DNA from: Lepas anatifera
Taxonomy: Eukaryota; Arthropoda; Thecostraca; Lepadidae
Direction: 5' to 3'
Assembly: GCA_034440635.1 (NCBI GenBank)
Contig: JAOTON010002073.1
Span: 1,006,501 to 1,070,500 of the forward strand
DNA: 64,000 nucleotides
Shown: in pieces, positions 45,386-56,329 of the stretch
Numbering within the stretch: the stretch's first letter is position 1
How the letters are laid out: every line of letters starts with the position of its first letter
Translations under genes and position numbers: made by a program
The notes under the pieces: model-generated
Told to the model about the DNA's origin: nothing
Databases searched by the model: none
What the model saw: only the letters and a program-made list of their open reading frames with translations

Positions 45386-45391
45386 AATAAA
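45386..45391 (+). terminator. sulfotransferase polyadenylation signal
   Basis: AATAAA lies about 60 bp after the sulfotransferase stop codon, the only canonical signal nearby. Confidence 0.6.
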
Positions 45392-45562
45392 AGTATCTTT
45401 GGTAGGGTAAGTAATGATGATGACGCGTCAATCACCTCAGCATCTCGGCACATATGCTGAGCAGATAGTATACCAGAGCCTGATACCATCATGACACCTA
45501 AATGCACGCTCGCTACTGTTCAAAATGATCATAACTAGTTTCACACTGGTGAGCTTACCAAA

Positions 45563-45565
<3 letters not shown>

Positions 45566-45631
<66 letters not shown>
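45566..45631. repeat. AT microsatellite
   Basis: An uninterrupted run of about 33 TA units downstream of the sulfotransferase. A run this pure is expected to vary in length between individuals. Confidence 0.95.
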
Positions 45632-45632
<1 letters not shown>

Positions 45633-45954
45633 AAACAGTTTTAAAAGCCAAAAGTAAGTCGACGGTTTCACATACAATGCATGATCACAACTGGGTTTTA
45701 AAATGACACATGACAAAAATCAGCACAAAATCATATTGTATTGTATTGCAATGTATTTGGTGATAAGCCATGAACTTCATGCCTTGTTTATGGTAGGTTT
45801 CTGTAGGTGTATCCACAATGACAGAAGTGAAGGCACAATAAATAAAACTGATACAGACGAGTACGCAACTTTCACGACGCCGATGAAGATATTATTCTTG
45901 CTCATCGTCTTTAATTTTGAATATGTGCGTGCTAACAATTACGTGCGTGTGAGA

Positions 45955-46041
45955 GCTTTTAAGCTCGCGCCGACATTTTTGTGCCACCGGAAAAACCCGA
46001 GGAAATTGTTCAAACACCCCCCCCACCAGGGCGAGGGTTAA
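45955..46041 (+). mobile_element. TTAA element, family D, right end only
   Basis: TTTTGTGCCACCGGAAAAACCC and TTGTTCAAACACCCCCCCC end in CAGGGCGAGGGTTAA, as at 46950-46995. Only the terminal part is present. Its TTAA (46038-46041) is also the first TTAA of the next element. Confidence 0.6.
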
Positions 46042-47425
46042 CACGCGCAGACAGACGGACAGACAAGAACTTTTTAAAATCAGTAAAATATGTATTGACC
46101 TATGGGTTTTCAAAAGCAGACCTGCATTTTGAGATCTCCGCAATCGCGCGGTCGGACCAACTCACTTGCATTGGAGACCGAGCGGTGACGTCATAACGCC
46201 ATATCACCGGGATGATATGGCAAGCTCACCTCACATGGAGGTCAAGAACAAGTCAAAGGTCACAGGTCAAGGTCATATCTGCACTTTCAAGGTCATTGAC
46301 CCTAGTGCTTCCGATCAAAGAGCGTTACCCGACCTGACGTATGGTCAAGGTCACTTTTTGACCTAGCATAGTCAACATGCATATCAATCGACTTGCAATA
46401 GCAATCCACACGCATTGTAATGAAAATAAAAGCTGTATTTCATATATATAATCATTTCATGCAGAGGTATTGACCGAAGTCTGAAAACTGTCTAAGTAGC
46501 TCCAGGTGACTTCTCAGGGGTCACAAGTCACAAAATGCAACATGAACTTGGAAAGGCGCCTAGGATACTTTGATTTTGGGAATATAAAGGTATTATCAGC
46601 TGTATCCACACAAATACAGCTAAATTTGATTTTCCCATGTATTTCCAATGGGGAGGTCATGGTCGGTACTTGACCATAGGTCATCGATATTGAAAATGCC
46701 TGAACATGTTTTGTAGAACTCGGTGGGGCCATTATGTGTTATAAGTTTCAATCCGATAGATTCACCCATCTATTAGTTATTCCACTCAAACATTTTTGAC
46801 GTGAGGTCACTTGACCTACACTGGTAACCTGACCTGAGATGACGGAAACTTACAATTTTGCCGGAAGCTGCAGAATTGATCAGGAATATGGTGTGCCAAA
46901 TACGCGGAGGCTTCGCGCGGCCGTTTTTTTTATTTCCACAAGTAAAACCAGAGGGGGGTGTTCAAACACCCCCCCCACCGGAGCGAGGGTTAAGTCACCT
47001 CAATGTAAAGGTCAAGGTCAAAGTTCATTGGTAAAGCTCAATCCTCATTTCCGGTGAAGGGTTGCAATAGTGCTAGTCAGAGTGTACATTTTAGTTAGTT
47101 TTAGGTACCTTGAATGACATCGACCTCAAAATTGTAGGGACAATTCTTTGCAACTTTCCTCTATAAAACTGGTCCGGCTTTAGCTTATTCTCGTATTTTT
47201 CCACATAATCACAGCATTTTCCATTAGATCCTCAGCATGGCCAGCATGGCCTAAGTCAATGAAAATCTGTAATTATGGAGATCACTTCACCCACATTCTA
47301 ATTGAAGTTTTTTCTACGCCACCTATTTATTTATCGTATCTAAGAATAAATAAAATAGGGGAGGACCCACTGAGTCTCCCTGCAGTGCGTCAAAATACCA
47401 GACCTCTCCCCAGTGCGGGTGTTAG
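46038..47425 (+). mobile_element. TTAA element, family C, copy 2, interrupted
   Basis: The left part (46038-46345) matches copy 1 from GACCTGCATTTTGAGATC through the CRE (GGTGACGTCATAACG) and the AGGTCAAGGTCA run. The right part (46996-47425) resumes at CAATGTAAAGGTCAAGGTCA and ends CCCCAGTGCGGGTGTTAG. A family D element separates them. Confidence 0.7.
46346..46995 (+). mobile_element. TTAA element, family D, copy 2, nested in C
   Basis: The sequence runs from about GGTCAAGGTCACTTTTTGACC to the terminus CCACCGGAGCGAGGGTTAA. CATATCAATCGACTTGCAATAGCAATCC matches D copy 1 near 8923. Its left TTAA end is missing, so either the insertion was truncated or the left end was deleted. Confidence 0.55.
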
Positions 47426-48248
47426 CACGCGCATTGACGGGGGTCTGAGCCACCTTCGCTTTGACGGGGGGGCGGGTACCCGCCCCCTCTAAGATCTCGA
47501 GAACCACGGTAGGTAACGAAAAACGGTAAACGGTGTTGGGTAGCCCATCTACTTCACCATCGAAAATAATCGAACCATTTTTTTCAAACCACATTTAAGG
47601 TCACTAGAGGTGAAAACACGCCGTAATAGGGATAACATGTAAATGAAGGTTTTCGGTCATTTCATCTGAACAAGCAAAGATAGAGCAAAAAAGTTGAACT
47701 ATATGAATCCTCGCAGCAAGCCAAATCGAATGATATATAATATGACGTTGCTAGGTCAAATCAAGGATTTTTCCTGACCTGAGGTCAGGTCAAGGCCAAA
47801 CTATATAAAATGCATATCATTAGAACCGCAAAGACAAAAGCAAATCCAATGCAGTTAAAATAAGCACTATCGGTATCCGTTACTAAGTTATTCACTTCAA
47901 ACCATTTTCGCCATGTATTTCCAATGGGGAGGTCATGGCTCGTACCTGACCTTGAAAATACCGGAACATATTTTGGAGGACTCGGTGGGCCCATTATGGG
48001 ATATGAGTTTCAATCGGATAAGTTTGCCCTGTTCCGATGTATGCTATCTTAAACTTTTTTTAGGTAAGGTCACTTGACCTGTGCTGGTAACCTGACCTGA
48101 GATGACCTAACCTTAAAATTTTCACCAAAGTTGTAAAAATGATGAGAGAAAAGATATGCCAAGTACGGCGGCGCTACGCGCCGCCGTTTTTATACTGTTT
48201 CCGACAAACCCGAGGGGGAGCCCCGGGCCCCGTCAATGCGCGTGTTAA
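47422..48248 (+). mobile_element. TTAA element, family B, copy 3
   Basis: It starts TTAGCACGCGCATTGACGGG directly at the end of C copy 2, sharing the tetranucleotide, and ends CCCCGTCAATGCGCGTGTTAA. GCGGCGCTACGCGCCGCCG precedes the right end as in the other copies. Half-site arrangement matches copies 1 and 2. Confidence 0.8.
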
Positions 48249-48301
48249 GTGACTTAGTCGGCCTCGCCCCCCCCGGGGCCCCAGAGGCCTGCATTGGGCG
48301 C

Positions 48302-50330
48302 TATAACATGCACATTATCGGAGGTCTGAGCCACCTTCGCTTTGACGGGGGGATACCCGCCCCCCCCCGGAAGATCTCAAGAACCACGCTAGATAGCGAA
48401 AAACAGTAAACAGAGTTAGGTAGCCCATTTGTAAAATATTTGTACATTTTTTCAGGTCATATTTAAGGTCATCAGAGGTCAGGAAATGCCATCGTAGGGA
48501 TTACATGTAAGTGAATGTTTTGGGTCGTTACATCTGAACAAGTAAATGTAGGGTAAAATAATTATCAGGGTATAAATAATAATCTCGAAAACAGTGGGTT
48601 GTCATTAACGGGAAACAATCGAACTGGTCGGAGGTTGGCTCTGGGACTCCGGAAGGTAGCCAAATTTCACCGCTGCTGTTCGCATTGTTCATAAACGATC
48701 TTCCTGACCAAATACAAACAAACTCACTGCTCTTTGCCGACGATGTGTAGCTCTTTCATAAAACTACCTGCCCAGATGATGCAAAATTGCTCCAGGAGGA
48801 TCTGGACAGGCTGGTATCGTGGTCCGAAACCTGGAAATTGAATTTAAACCCAGCCAAGTGTCAATCCTTACGAATTACTCTTAGAAAGAAAGTTGTCGGC
48901 ATCCGAATACAAAATTCAAAACGTCACCTTGGATTACGTAGAGAAAATTCGGGACCTCGGGGTTTGGTTGGACACTAAACTGACCTTTTCCGATCATGTG
49001 GATTTCGTCGTTGGCAAAGCCAATAAGATGCTGGGTTTTCTGATACGCTCACTCCAGACAGGCCGAATGGGAGGAGAGTTCCAGACAGATCCTATTTTGG
49101 CTGCATATTTTGGAAATGTTAGATCAATTATTGAATATGGTTGCGTCATCTGGGGCGGAGCTGCAAAATGCCAATTGGACAGAATCGAAAAAGTTCAGCA
49201 CAAATTCGTCAGGTGGCTGGCTTCAAACATTCACTCATCTCGGACATCGAATTCACTGTTATATCACGATCTTCTAAATGTTTTAAAATCAGTAGCCTAT
49301 CCCAGAGGAGGGTCCAGTATGATGCATGCTTTGTTTTTAAAGTTATTTCCGGGAAAATTGACTCCGCCCCCCCCGCTCGGGGCGTTCCCCTTACATGTAC
49401 CTCAGCGGCGAACCAGGTCTATGAGAGAACAATTGCTCCATGTTCCGGTGGCACGCGTGGACACCATAAGGCGTGGTTTGTTTTCTCGGGCGGTGCTGTG
49501 TTTTAACAGACATGTTGCGCAATATCCGGAAGCCGACCCTATCAATTCAACATTAGCAGCTTTTAAATCGAGTGTCAAGAATCATATACGAAGCCATCCA
49601 TTTTAAACGTTTAAAGGGAGGTACCTATATTTATTTGTTTCCGTGAGGTGAAGTGCAGTGTTTTTCCTGTTCATTTTAAATGTTTAACCTGCACGATTTT
49701 ACATCTTATTATCTCACAGTGTCTCATGTTGACTGCCATTCATCCGTTTACTTCGACATCAGCTATAATTGGGTGCATACCTGTTGCTGATGATGCTCAA
49801 TAAACTCAAAACTCAATAAACTCAAACTCAATTCAAACCATTGGAATCCTATCAGCAAGACAAATCGAATGATGTATGATATGACCTTGCAAGGTCAAGT
49901 CAGTTCCAAATGGGTTTTGGCCTGACCTAAGGGAAGGTCAAGGTCAAATTAGGTCAAAAATCATATAATCAGAACTGCAGACAAGTCAAATCTAATACAG
50001 TTAAATTAAGCTCTATCACCATCCATTACTACGTTATTCAGTTAAAACCATTTTTCCGTGTATTTCCAATAGGGAGGTAATGGCTGGTGCCTGACCTTAT
50101 GTCATCGATATAAAAACACGGGAATATTTTGTAGAGAAATCGGTGGGCCCATAATGTGATATGAGCTTCAATTGGATAAGTTCATCCTGTTGTGACTTAT
50201 GTTGTCTTAAACTTTCTTTGAGGTCAGGTCACTTGACCGGTAGGTAACCCTGACCTGAGATGACCTAACCTTAAAATTTTTACGAAAGTTGCAAGAAGGA
50301 TCACAGAAAAGGTACGCCAAGTACGGCGGA
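48302..50330 (+). mobile_element. TTAA element, family B, copy 4, split by a LINE
   Basis: The left part (48302-48560) starts TAACATGCACATTATCGG and follows the B consensus to GTAGGGTAAAATA. The right part (49832-50330) resumes TTGGAATCCTATCAGCAAG and continues to GTACGCCAAGTACGGCGG, where the family's right terminus is missing. A reverse transcriptase remnant fills the gap, so B elements were already here when the LINE arrived. Confidence 0.75.
48561..49831 (+). pseudogene. jockey-like LINE reverse transcriptase, 5'-truncated
   Basis: The C-terminal half of a non-LTR reverse transcriptase, which primes on nicked target DNA to copy its own RNA. The frame reads GTPEGSQISPLLFALFINDL, then the catalytic motif LFADDV at about 48730-48747, followed immediately by a TAG stop (48748). 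It continues LQEDLDRLVSWSETWKLNLN and PAKCQSLRIT. A frameshift near 48890 leads to the thumb and C-terminal region (KIRDLGVWLDTKLTFSDHV, YGCVIWGG, MREQLLHVP) ending HPF*. A 3' tail of AATAAACTCAAA repeats (49796-49831) abuts the resumed B4 sequence. Placement in the jockey/CR1 group rests on these motifs. The stop and frameshift make it inactive. Confidence 0.85.
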
Positions 50331-51287
50331 AATGTGAAAAGGAGGCCAAATATTTCGGGATGTTGATCGCCAAGGAGAATGGGCAATGCGGGGTGGAGTC
50401 ATTTCCGGAAGAAATAATTCATAGTGGGACGACAGTGTAGGTGGTGGATTGGCCTTTTTAAGAGGCAGAGTTCTATCGTAGAGGAATCTACACAATGTGG
50501 CACCTAGAGGGATTGGTTCTTCCATATATGCGGTCAAAAATATACTGATGAATCAATGAAGTGTGATCAATTCTGAGTCTCTCTAAAATCCTTTCTTTTT
50601 CCAATGATTTTGATGGCAAGAATTCCAATATCCGAGCTGTGCCTTAATTTGATTCATATGCTTATTTTTTTGTTCACAGTTTTTTGCCTTGTGGGTTCCC
50701 AAACGCTCTTGTGGAAGCCGCTGAACTTAATCTGCGTTCAACCAGTTTATGAATTGCCTATTATACTGGTGGAATCTAGGGAGGGGTGATAAAACATGTG
50801 CCCCTGCACTCAGAGCGTAGTCCCCTAAATAAGGATTTCTACTAATTCATTTATATGAAAAGTTTTTCACAATGTTCAGCCCTGTCACACCAATGAAGCC
50901 CTGTGCTCACTGTTCGCGACAAAACCAGTGGGCATGATAAATGAATTCTCGACTCCAACATGTCTTAGTTTGCACATATTCACAATTATTACAGGCTCCG
51001 CTCTTTTCTCTGATGTTAAGTACTTCCATGAGTTGGCTAATAAGTTTTTTTTAGATACCGTTAGAAATACCCTTTTTCTCCCGGGGTGTCACTCAAAGGT
51101 GGTATGCCCTCCATACCAAAGTTCTGGCTGCGCCCTTGGGTGCGCTACTCATATGCTGAGTCTGTCCCTGCGCCTCATCAGAAACAAAAGGATGAGAGGA
51201 GGTTAGAGGAGACCGGAGGAAGTGCAAACATCGGTGTCTAATGCAACTTACTGGGAGGAGATATAGGCTGTTTGTGACTGATCGGTG
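50331..51287. other. nothing recognised
   Basis: Short frames on both strands lack recognisable domains. CTCAGAGCGTAGTCCCCTAAAT at about 50810-50850 is the inverted partner of a short repeat near 32806. Confidence 0.35.
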
Positions 51288-52637
51288 ATAACACGCGCCC
51301 CGCTGGGGTCCCATGCATGACGCGCACCGCTGGGGTCCCTGGCATGACGCGCCCCGCTGGGGGGAGCATTTTTCGCCCCCCTCCGTATGTCGTTCCCCAC
51401 GAAAGCTAAATAAAAATTACGGGCGGCTTTCGAAAGCTCTTGACAAGACGACGAGATTTTATACGAAGAATTTTTATGTCAGATCAATATTGAGGTCAGC
51501 ATAGGTCAAAGAAGGCTTACAACAGAGCAGTGTAGGTTTCCCTTTCTAGATCTGCCCTCAGGGGAGCTAGAGCAAATCTTTATGCTTATCTTTATCATTG
51601 GATTCCTCTCATCGCGACGGATTGAATGATGTATAATATGACCTTGCTAGGTCAAATAGTCAAAATGACCTGACCTCTAGCTAGGTCAGGGTCACACAGT
51701 GACCTGGCATGGTCATGTTGCATATCAATCGACTCCCCGTGACAATATAACGCACAATGCAAGCAAAATAGGAGCTTTATCTCCATTCAGTGAGACGTTA
51801 TTGGCAAAACAATCACTCTCTAACCCTGTTTCAGCTGTCAGCAGAGTTTTGTCAGCACCAATCAGCGGGCCGCGTTGCGCCTACGTCACAGGACTGTAGC
51901 CTCTCCCCGGGAACTAGTTCTAGAGGTTTTACGGGCCGACGGCCTGCTGTTTGCGCTGATGAAAAATAGTAAGTGCACGAAGTGGCAGTCTAATATTTTT
52001 TAATGGTGTAAAGGTTTGAGTTCCCTTTGCTTAGCACAAACAAGAGGCGATTATGGCGCTGATATTACTTTTCTGGAGGAGAGGTTAGAGGTCCTGCTGA
52101 CAAAACTGTGCTGACAGCTGGAACAGGGCTTCTGTTCCCGTGACCTGATATGACCTTTGAGAAGTCAGATGCTCAAAAAATCAATTTTATGATCAAGATC
52201 GTGGTAAGAATAGACGGTTAGAGGATTTTGAGCTTTATCTATCCAGCATTTACTGAAAACGAGCCCATTCTATTTTTCACCATATACTTATAATGGGGTG
52301 ACCAAAAATTGACCCCACCTTAGGTCAACAATATCGAAATTCCAGGATAGCAGATTTGTAGACCTTAATGACCTTATCATATAGTGGAAGTTTCAAACTG
52401 ATCGCTTTGCTGATGTTCCCTGGGCGCTGCTTCAAACTCGTGATTTTAGGTTTTGAGGTCGGATCACTTGACCCTGAATAGCTCCTTGACCTGACATGAC
52501 TTTAACTTAAAAATTTAGTCAGATGTGTAAAATTGATCAGGTACAGTAAGTTTTGTTGTTCTGCGTCTCTTTGTTTGTGAGCTATCTGGGGAAAACCAGG
52601 AGGGGGCGAATTTCGCCCCCGGCGGGGCGCGTGTTAA
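51288..52637 (+). mobile_element. TTAA element, family F, copy 2, interrupted
   Basis: It begins ATAACACGCGCCCCGCTGGG (TTAA mutated to ATAA) and ends CGGCGGGGCGCGTGTTAA. The 5' terminal unit (CGCTGGGGTCCC..CATGACGCGC) is present about three times. The interior has many half-sites. A 305-bp foreign element with long inverted ends sits at 51824-52128; without it the copy would be about 1,045 bp. Confidence 0.8.
51824..52128. mobile_element. 305-bp inverted-repeat transposon in F2
   Basis: The 34-bp left terminus begins CCCTGTTTCAGCTGTCAGCA and the right terminus is its inverse with two mismatches (51824-51857 and 52095-52128). F copy 1 has no such segment at the matching place. The interior is non-coding. 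No convincing target duplication is visible, so the superfamily is undetermined; its ends are CCCTG..CAGGG, the reverse of the usual hAT orientation. Confidence 0.8.
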
Positions 52638-52689
52638 TATGGTTTGCGTAAGGAAGCTAAGGGGTTCTCGAAAATTGCATCAGGTCTCC

Positions 52690-52990
52690 CGTGATCATTT
52701 CATGTATTTTAGCAGAAATGACGCACAAACAAAGCAAAATTACACGATTCAGAAGTCATTAAACCGATGCCTGGCCTGGTGCAACAGGTCGGGGTTGAAA
52801 ATACCTGCCTCCAAATAAAAACTATGAATTCCTCGAGGAAGCATTTGGTGCCAAATCCACCGAAATTACTTTCACTAAGAGGTCAAAATATACCCATCGT
52901 CCATCCATACAAATATATCGGCGTAACTCTTGATAGTAAGCTTTCATATGGTCTCACCTCGACGACATTAGGAACGACGCCTTCGTAGGC
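52690..52990 (+). pseudogene. reverse transcriptase fragment, second LINE
   Basis: One frame gives KSLNRCLAWCNRSGLKIPAS then a stop; after a frame change the next gives RKHLVPNPPKLLSLRGQNIP and HPYKYIGVTLDSKLSY. This is the order found just after the catalytic motif in non-LTR reverse transcriptases (WCxxxGLxI.., then Y(K)YLGVxLDxKL). It differs from the LINE at 48561. Frameshifts and lack of both ends make it a relic. Confidence 0.7.
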
Positions 52991-53744
52991 TAAGTATCCT
53001 TTGATGCATCTCTGGCCAGACCTGGGGCGCCGATAGTAAAACTCTCTTTCCGCAATATGCAGCTAACCCACCAAACGGGAGAACAGGGCACACCATTTTC
53101 CTTTTTCAGCGTCTCGCACATGCGCGCAATGCCCAGCGAGCCATCTTGTCCGCTTCATATTTGACGGTCTCTCATGGCAAAGCATTTTAAGCAAATCTTA
53201 CTATTTCTTCACTAGTGGTGAAGAAATATGACTCCTAGTCACTATGACTCCTAGTGGCATCGGCTTAAGGCCAAGCATGCCAGCGCTTTTCAGCTTTCCA
53301 TAGGGGAAACCGGGGCTGGTTGAATCATTGTTCACTTTTCCTTCCGTAGCTAATAATCCACAAGATCTATCGAAAATTGGATTCCACCATTCAAAACATA
53401 GTTCTGTTCCTCACCAGACGACGTTAATTTTTTCCCAAAAGCAAATAAGTTTTACCACAATAAACTTTTGAAATCAACTCTCCACCTGATGCACACTGCC
53501 CCGATGCCGGGGTAAGTTGCATCAGTCCCCGGGGCAGCTTGCATGATGAGGAATTAGTGCACAGAAACACAATACAACGTCAGATTCCCTTTATTGGTAG
53601 GCACGTTTCCCATTTAGCTCATCAGTCACCTTTCCGAGCTTACCTACTCACAGTTAGAGTCACAGTGGTGACATATATATTTTCTTTTTCTTTTTTTCTT
53701 ATATAGATTCTGCTTCTTTTTCGTAAGATTCAATTCTTTTTGAG

Positions 53745-53815
53745 AACGTAGGGGGCTACTGGTCCACCTCCAGTGCGCGTTCGTGCCAGGACCCTTCCAG
53801 TCCGGGTGTAAATAC
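53745..53815 (+). mobile_element. family C right-end remnant
   Basis: CCACCTCCAGTGCGCGTTCG followed by GTGCCAGGACCCTTCCAG and TCCGGGTGTAAATAC matches the two stacked right termini of C copy 1 (25730-25779), with the final TTAA mutated. Confidence 0.55.
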
Positions 53816-53878
53816 AGAACATTCAAGTATTCTCAGCCACAGTTTTTAACTATTCTTCCTTATTTCCCTGCCAATAAT

Positions 53879-54086
53879 CAGGGGCGTCACCACGAGATTT
53901 TTGTAGGAGGTGGCGGACCCTAATCTGGCGATGACGTGGGTGGGGGTAGAGGAGGGGATAGGATGCGATTTTAAAATAGTGAAAAAGTGCAAAAGTAGGT
54001 ACTTATTTCAAGTTAAAATGGGTGACACCCGCTCCCTCATTCGCGAACTTGGGTGACGCGCCCCTCCCCCACTTTCGACGCCCATG
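53879..54086. mobile_element. CAGGGGCG hAT MITE, perfect duplication
   Basis: The ends CAGGGGCGTC and GACGCCCATG are flanked by CCAATAAT at 53871-53878 and 54087-54094. Same family as 22295. It lies inside the TA-flanked element and is therefore younger than it. Confidence 0.85.
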
Positions 54087-54570
54087 CCAATAATGATGGT
54101 AATAAAACATCCTTATGACTATTCAATTCACCCATGAACAAAAATAAGCACCGGGGTAGGTTGCATCAATGTTCCAACCTGCCCCGCGAAAAACGATTCG
54201 TCTTGCCCCGTCCCTATCCTGAATCAATCATGACACCAAATAGTATCATCCCACCAAAAGTATTTGACTCAATTGAAGACTAGAGAAACACGCTTTAACC
54301 TGCCAGGCTTATGACCAGCGTGCATGTTATGTTGTATTCCATTTAACACTTAATGTGACAGACTAAAAAATACTTTCATTCTAAATAATGAGTTTTTGCC
54401 TCCTCACCTGGTATCGGCCGACTACCTTCGCTGGTTTATTCACTGGAAAGACATTGCGCGTGCTCGGTTCTAGTAGGCACGCTTAATAAACTGACATCCA
54501 GTAAATATTTTATCACTTTCAGCCCCAGATGCATTCAACCCCTGATGCAACCAGCCCCGGTCTCCCCTAT

Positions 54571-54970
54571 GTTACCACCAGAAAAAATGTGAAGCAGCTT
54601 CAAGTCAGCCAAAACCTCGCCAAAGTAACTTCCGTCAAAATCGTTCCATGAGATTCTAGGAATTTACGGATGCATTCCTCGGCTTGTCCACACTCTTAAA
54701 CACGTCACCAAATCATGAAGATGAACATCACTCCACTGGTACCGATTCTGCAGTCTGTCAAAGTTAGAGGTAAAAAATGACACACTGGGCGGAAATGGGT
54801 TAACTAAAGCAGTAATACAAGATCTAATGATGACAGCAGGCAGCACACTCGGACTATTTTACATAGCTCTGGTAGTTCAGCTTGTTTACCATATACCAAT
54901 AACAGTGCAATAAATCCAGGCCGTTTTGCAAACTAAAACCACATAATATTTACAGCTCCCTCGGACAGTA
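54571..54970. other. nothing confirmed
   Basis: A 60-codon - strand frame (54664-54846) contains no recognised domain. No exon is supported here, although the GLDC fragment begins just beyond. Confidence 0.3.
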
Positions 54971-55244
54971 CCCTACACGGAACAGTAATTTAAACAGGTC
55001 AAAGTCGAGCTCAGGCACGTGCAGGCACATCTGGCCAGTGCAGATCACTCACACAGCCATCGGCGAAGTAACGGAGGCTGATCTTCTGCTTCGCCCTTTT
55101 GTAAATCTCCCGCTGTTACAGATTGGGTATGATCTTCAGCGTGTCGTAGAATATGCTGTTCTGGATCTCATGACCTTCATCCCGCAGGCTCTTGGCTAGC
55201 AGCAGGGTAGCATTGTGGATTCTCTTGGATATTTTATTAATGCC
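54971..55244 (-). pseudogene. GLDC: glycine decarboxylase (P-protein) fragment
   Basis: On the - strand the frame reads INKISKRIHNATLLLAKSLR, then DEGHEIQNSIFYDTLKI, an in-frame TAA (expected amino acid lost), then QREIYKRAKQKISLRYFADG. This follows the central region of glycine dehydrogenase (decarboxylating), the mitochondrial PLP enzyme of the glycine cleavage system: (R)VHNATLIL, G(H), FFDTLKI, (R)xxINFRxFEDG. After DG a frame change gives VPELDFDLFKLLFRVG, which resembles the next EKDLDDLLWIFG stretch. CTGT|GTGAGT at 55053/55052 is a possible donor, but it would cut off that continuation. No neighbouring exons were found. The stop and frameshift point to a pseudogene or a lone duplicated exon; sequencing error in a real exon is less likely. 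Confidence 0.65.
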
Positions 55245-56084
55245 TTTAGAGATAGCACTCGTTTGGTGTTAACAGTACCGTGCGGGTTGGAGCTGGGTCG
55301 GCATGCTCGTCTTTAATTACGTCCTCTGCAGAGTTGTTTGTTGCAGCCTTGTTTTTATTTTTCGCATACGTTGATAGAGAGGTTTATTGTTGTCAATAGC
55401 TACATGTAAAAGGCACAAGCCTATATTTTTTAGCTAAAACATTCCCATTATTTGTCCAGTAGCTCCGAAGAATACGATCCTTTAGTCTGCTGATACCCTG
55501 ATCTTCTGTTTGTCAGTGTATGTACCTGTCGACATGCATGCACAACCCAGCACATGCTCCGTCACGCTAGTGTCCTGCTGAAGACTCCGGGGATAGGACG
55601 GGGATTGTTAGCGTCCGGCGCAGCCACTGACACGAGCGCACCGCTCCATCCGGCCACAGAACTGCTCTTCAACAACCGCTAAAGAGAGAATCAAAGCATT
55701 CTTAATCATGAAAATAAGTCACTGGTTTTTATACCTCGCTATTAGCATGCATATATTTTTCCGTCAACCGATGCTCAAAGCAAAAACAACGCTGAGAACC
55801 GGAACAAGACAAACATGCTGGTCCAAGCCCAACCCGTGGGCAGATGTAAGGGCGGACGCTGTGTAAATAGCATGCAAGTCGCACATAAACAAGAGTGTTG
55901 ATACTTCTCCGCACTTAAAAGGATGTGTCAATGAATTCCCATGAGACGCGTCGGTTCCGTTGCCACATTTGTGTTCTCTGAGCCCTGAGCCTGTATTCGA
56001 TATGCTGAAGAAGTTTGTATCTCATCTGAACGTATTTATCTAAAATAACTGTATCCTACTAGGTAGGTAAGTGTATTATCTGGA
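55245..56084. other. nothing recognised
   Basis: No conserved exon is seen upstream (on the - strand) of the GLDC fragment. Frames here are short and without recognisable content. Confidence 0.35.
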
Positions 56085-56190
56085 TAAGTTAATTATATCC
56101 CCCGAATCCCTTCCAACAGGGTGAGAGTTGCGACGCTATGTGACCCTGGTAGTTAGTGCGTCGTTAAACCTCAACAATTACATTATTTGA
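56085..56190 (+). mobile_element. SINE 3' fragment
   Basis: CCCTTCCAACAGGGTGAG, GTTGCGACGCTATGTGACCC and GTTAGTGCGTCGTTAAACC match the 3' body of the SINE at 12735. The tRNA-like head is absent. Confidence 0.55.
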
Positions 56191-56329
56191 TATAAAAGAA
56201 CCCATAGTTAACCACCCGGAAGGATAATGAGTCACTGGTAAAAGCAAACATTATCAAAATTTCAAATTGTGAAATAGAATCAGCTCGTTTTCAGCTTGCG
56301 AACGATACATAGCTATTTTGACCCTGGAG

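Larger units (their letters stand above)
53300..54570. mobile_element. TA-flanked inverted-repeat element
   Basis: The ends TAGGGGAAACCGGGGCTGG and its inverse CCAGCCCCGGTCTCCCCTA share about 25 bp (53300-53324, 54546-54570), extending into GTTGMATCA. TA at both outer edges fits a Tc1/mariner-type target, which is an inference. Internal CCGGGGTAAGTTGCATCAGT and CCGGGGTAGGTTGCATCAAT blocks repeat the terminal theme. No transposase frame is visible. It contains a family C remnant and a hAT MITE. Confidence 0.6.

Noticed and set aside
48787..48978. Separate small gene
   Set aside because: It is the middle of the frameshifted LINE reverse transcriptase, between the LFADDV motif and the thumb region.
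51824..52128. hAT assignment of the 305-bp element
   Set aside because: Its ends read CCCTG inwards from the left, not CAGGG, and no 8-bp duplication is visible, so I left it unclassified.
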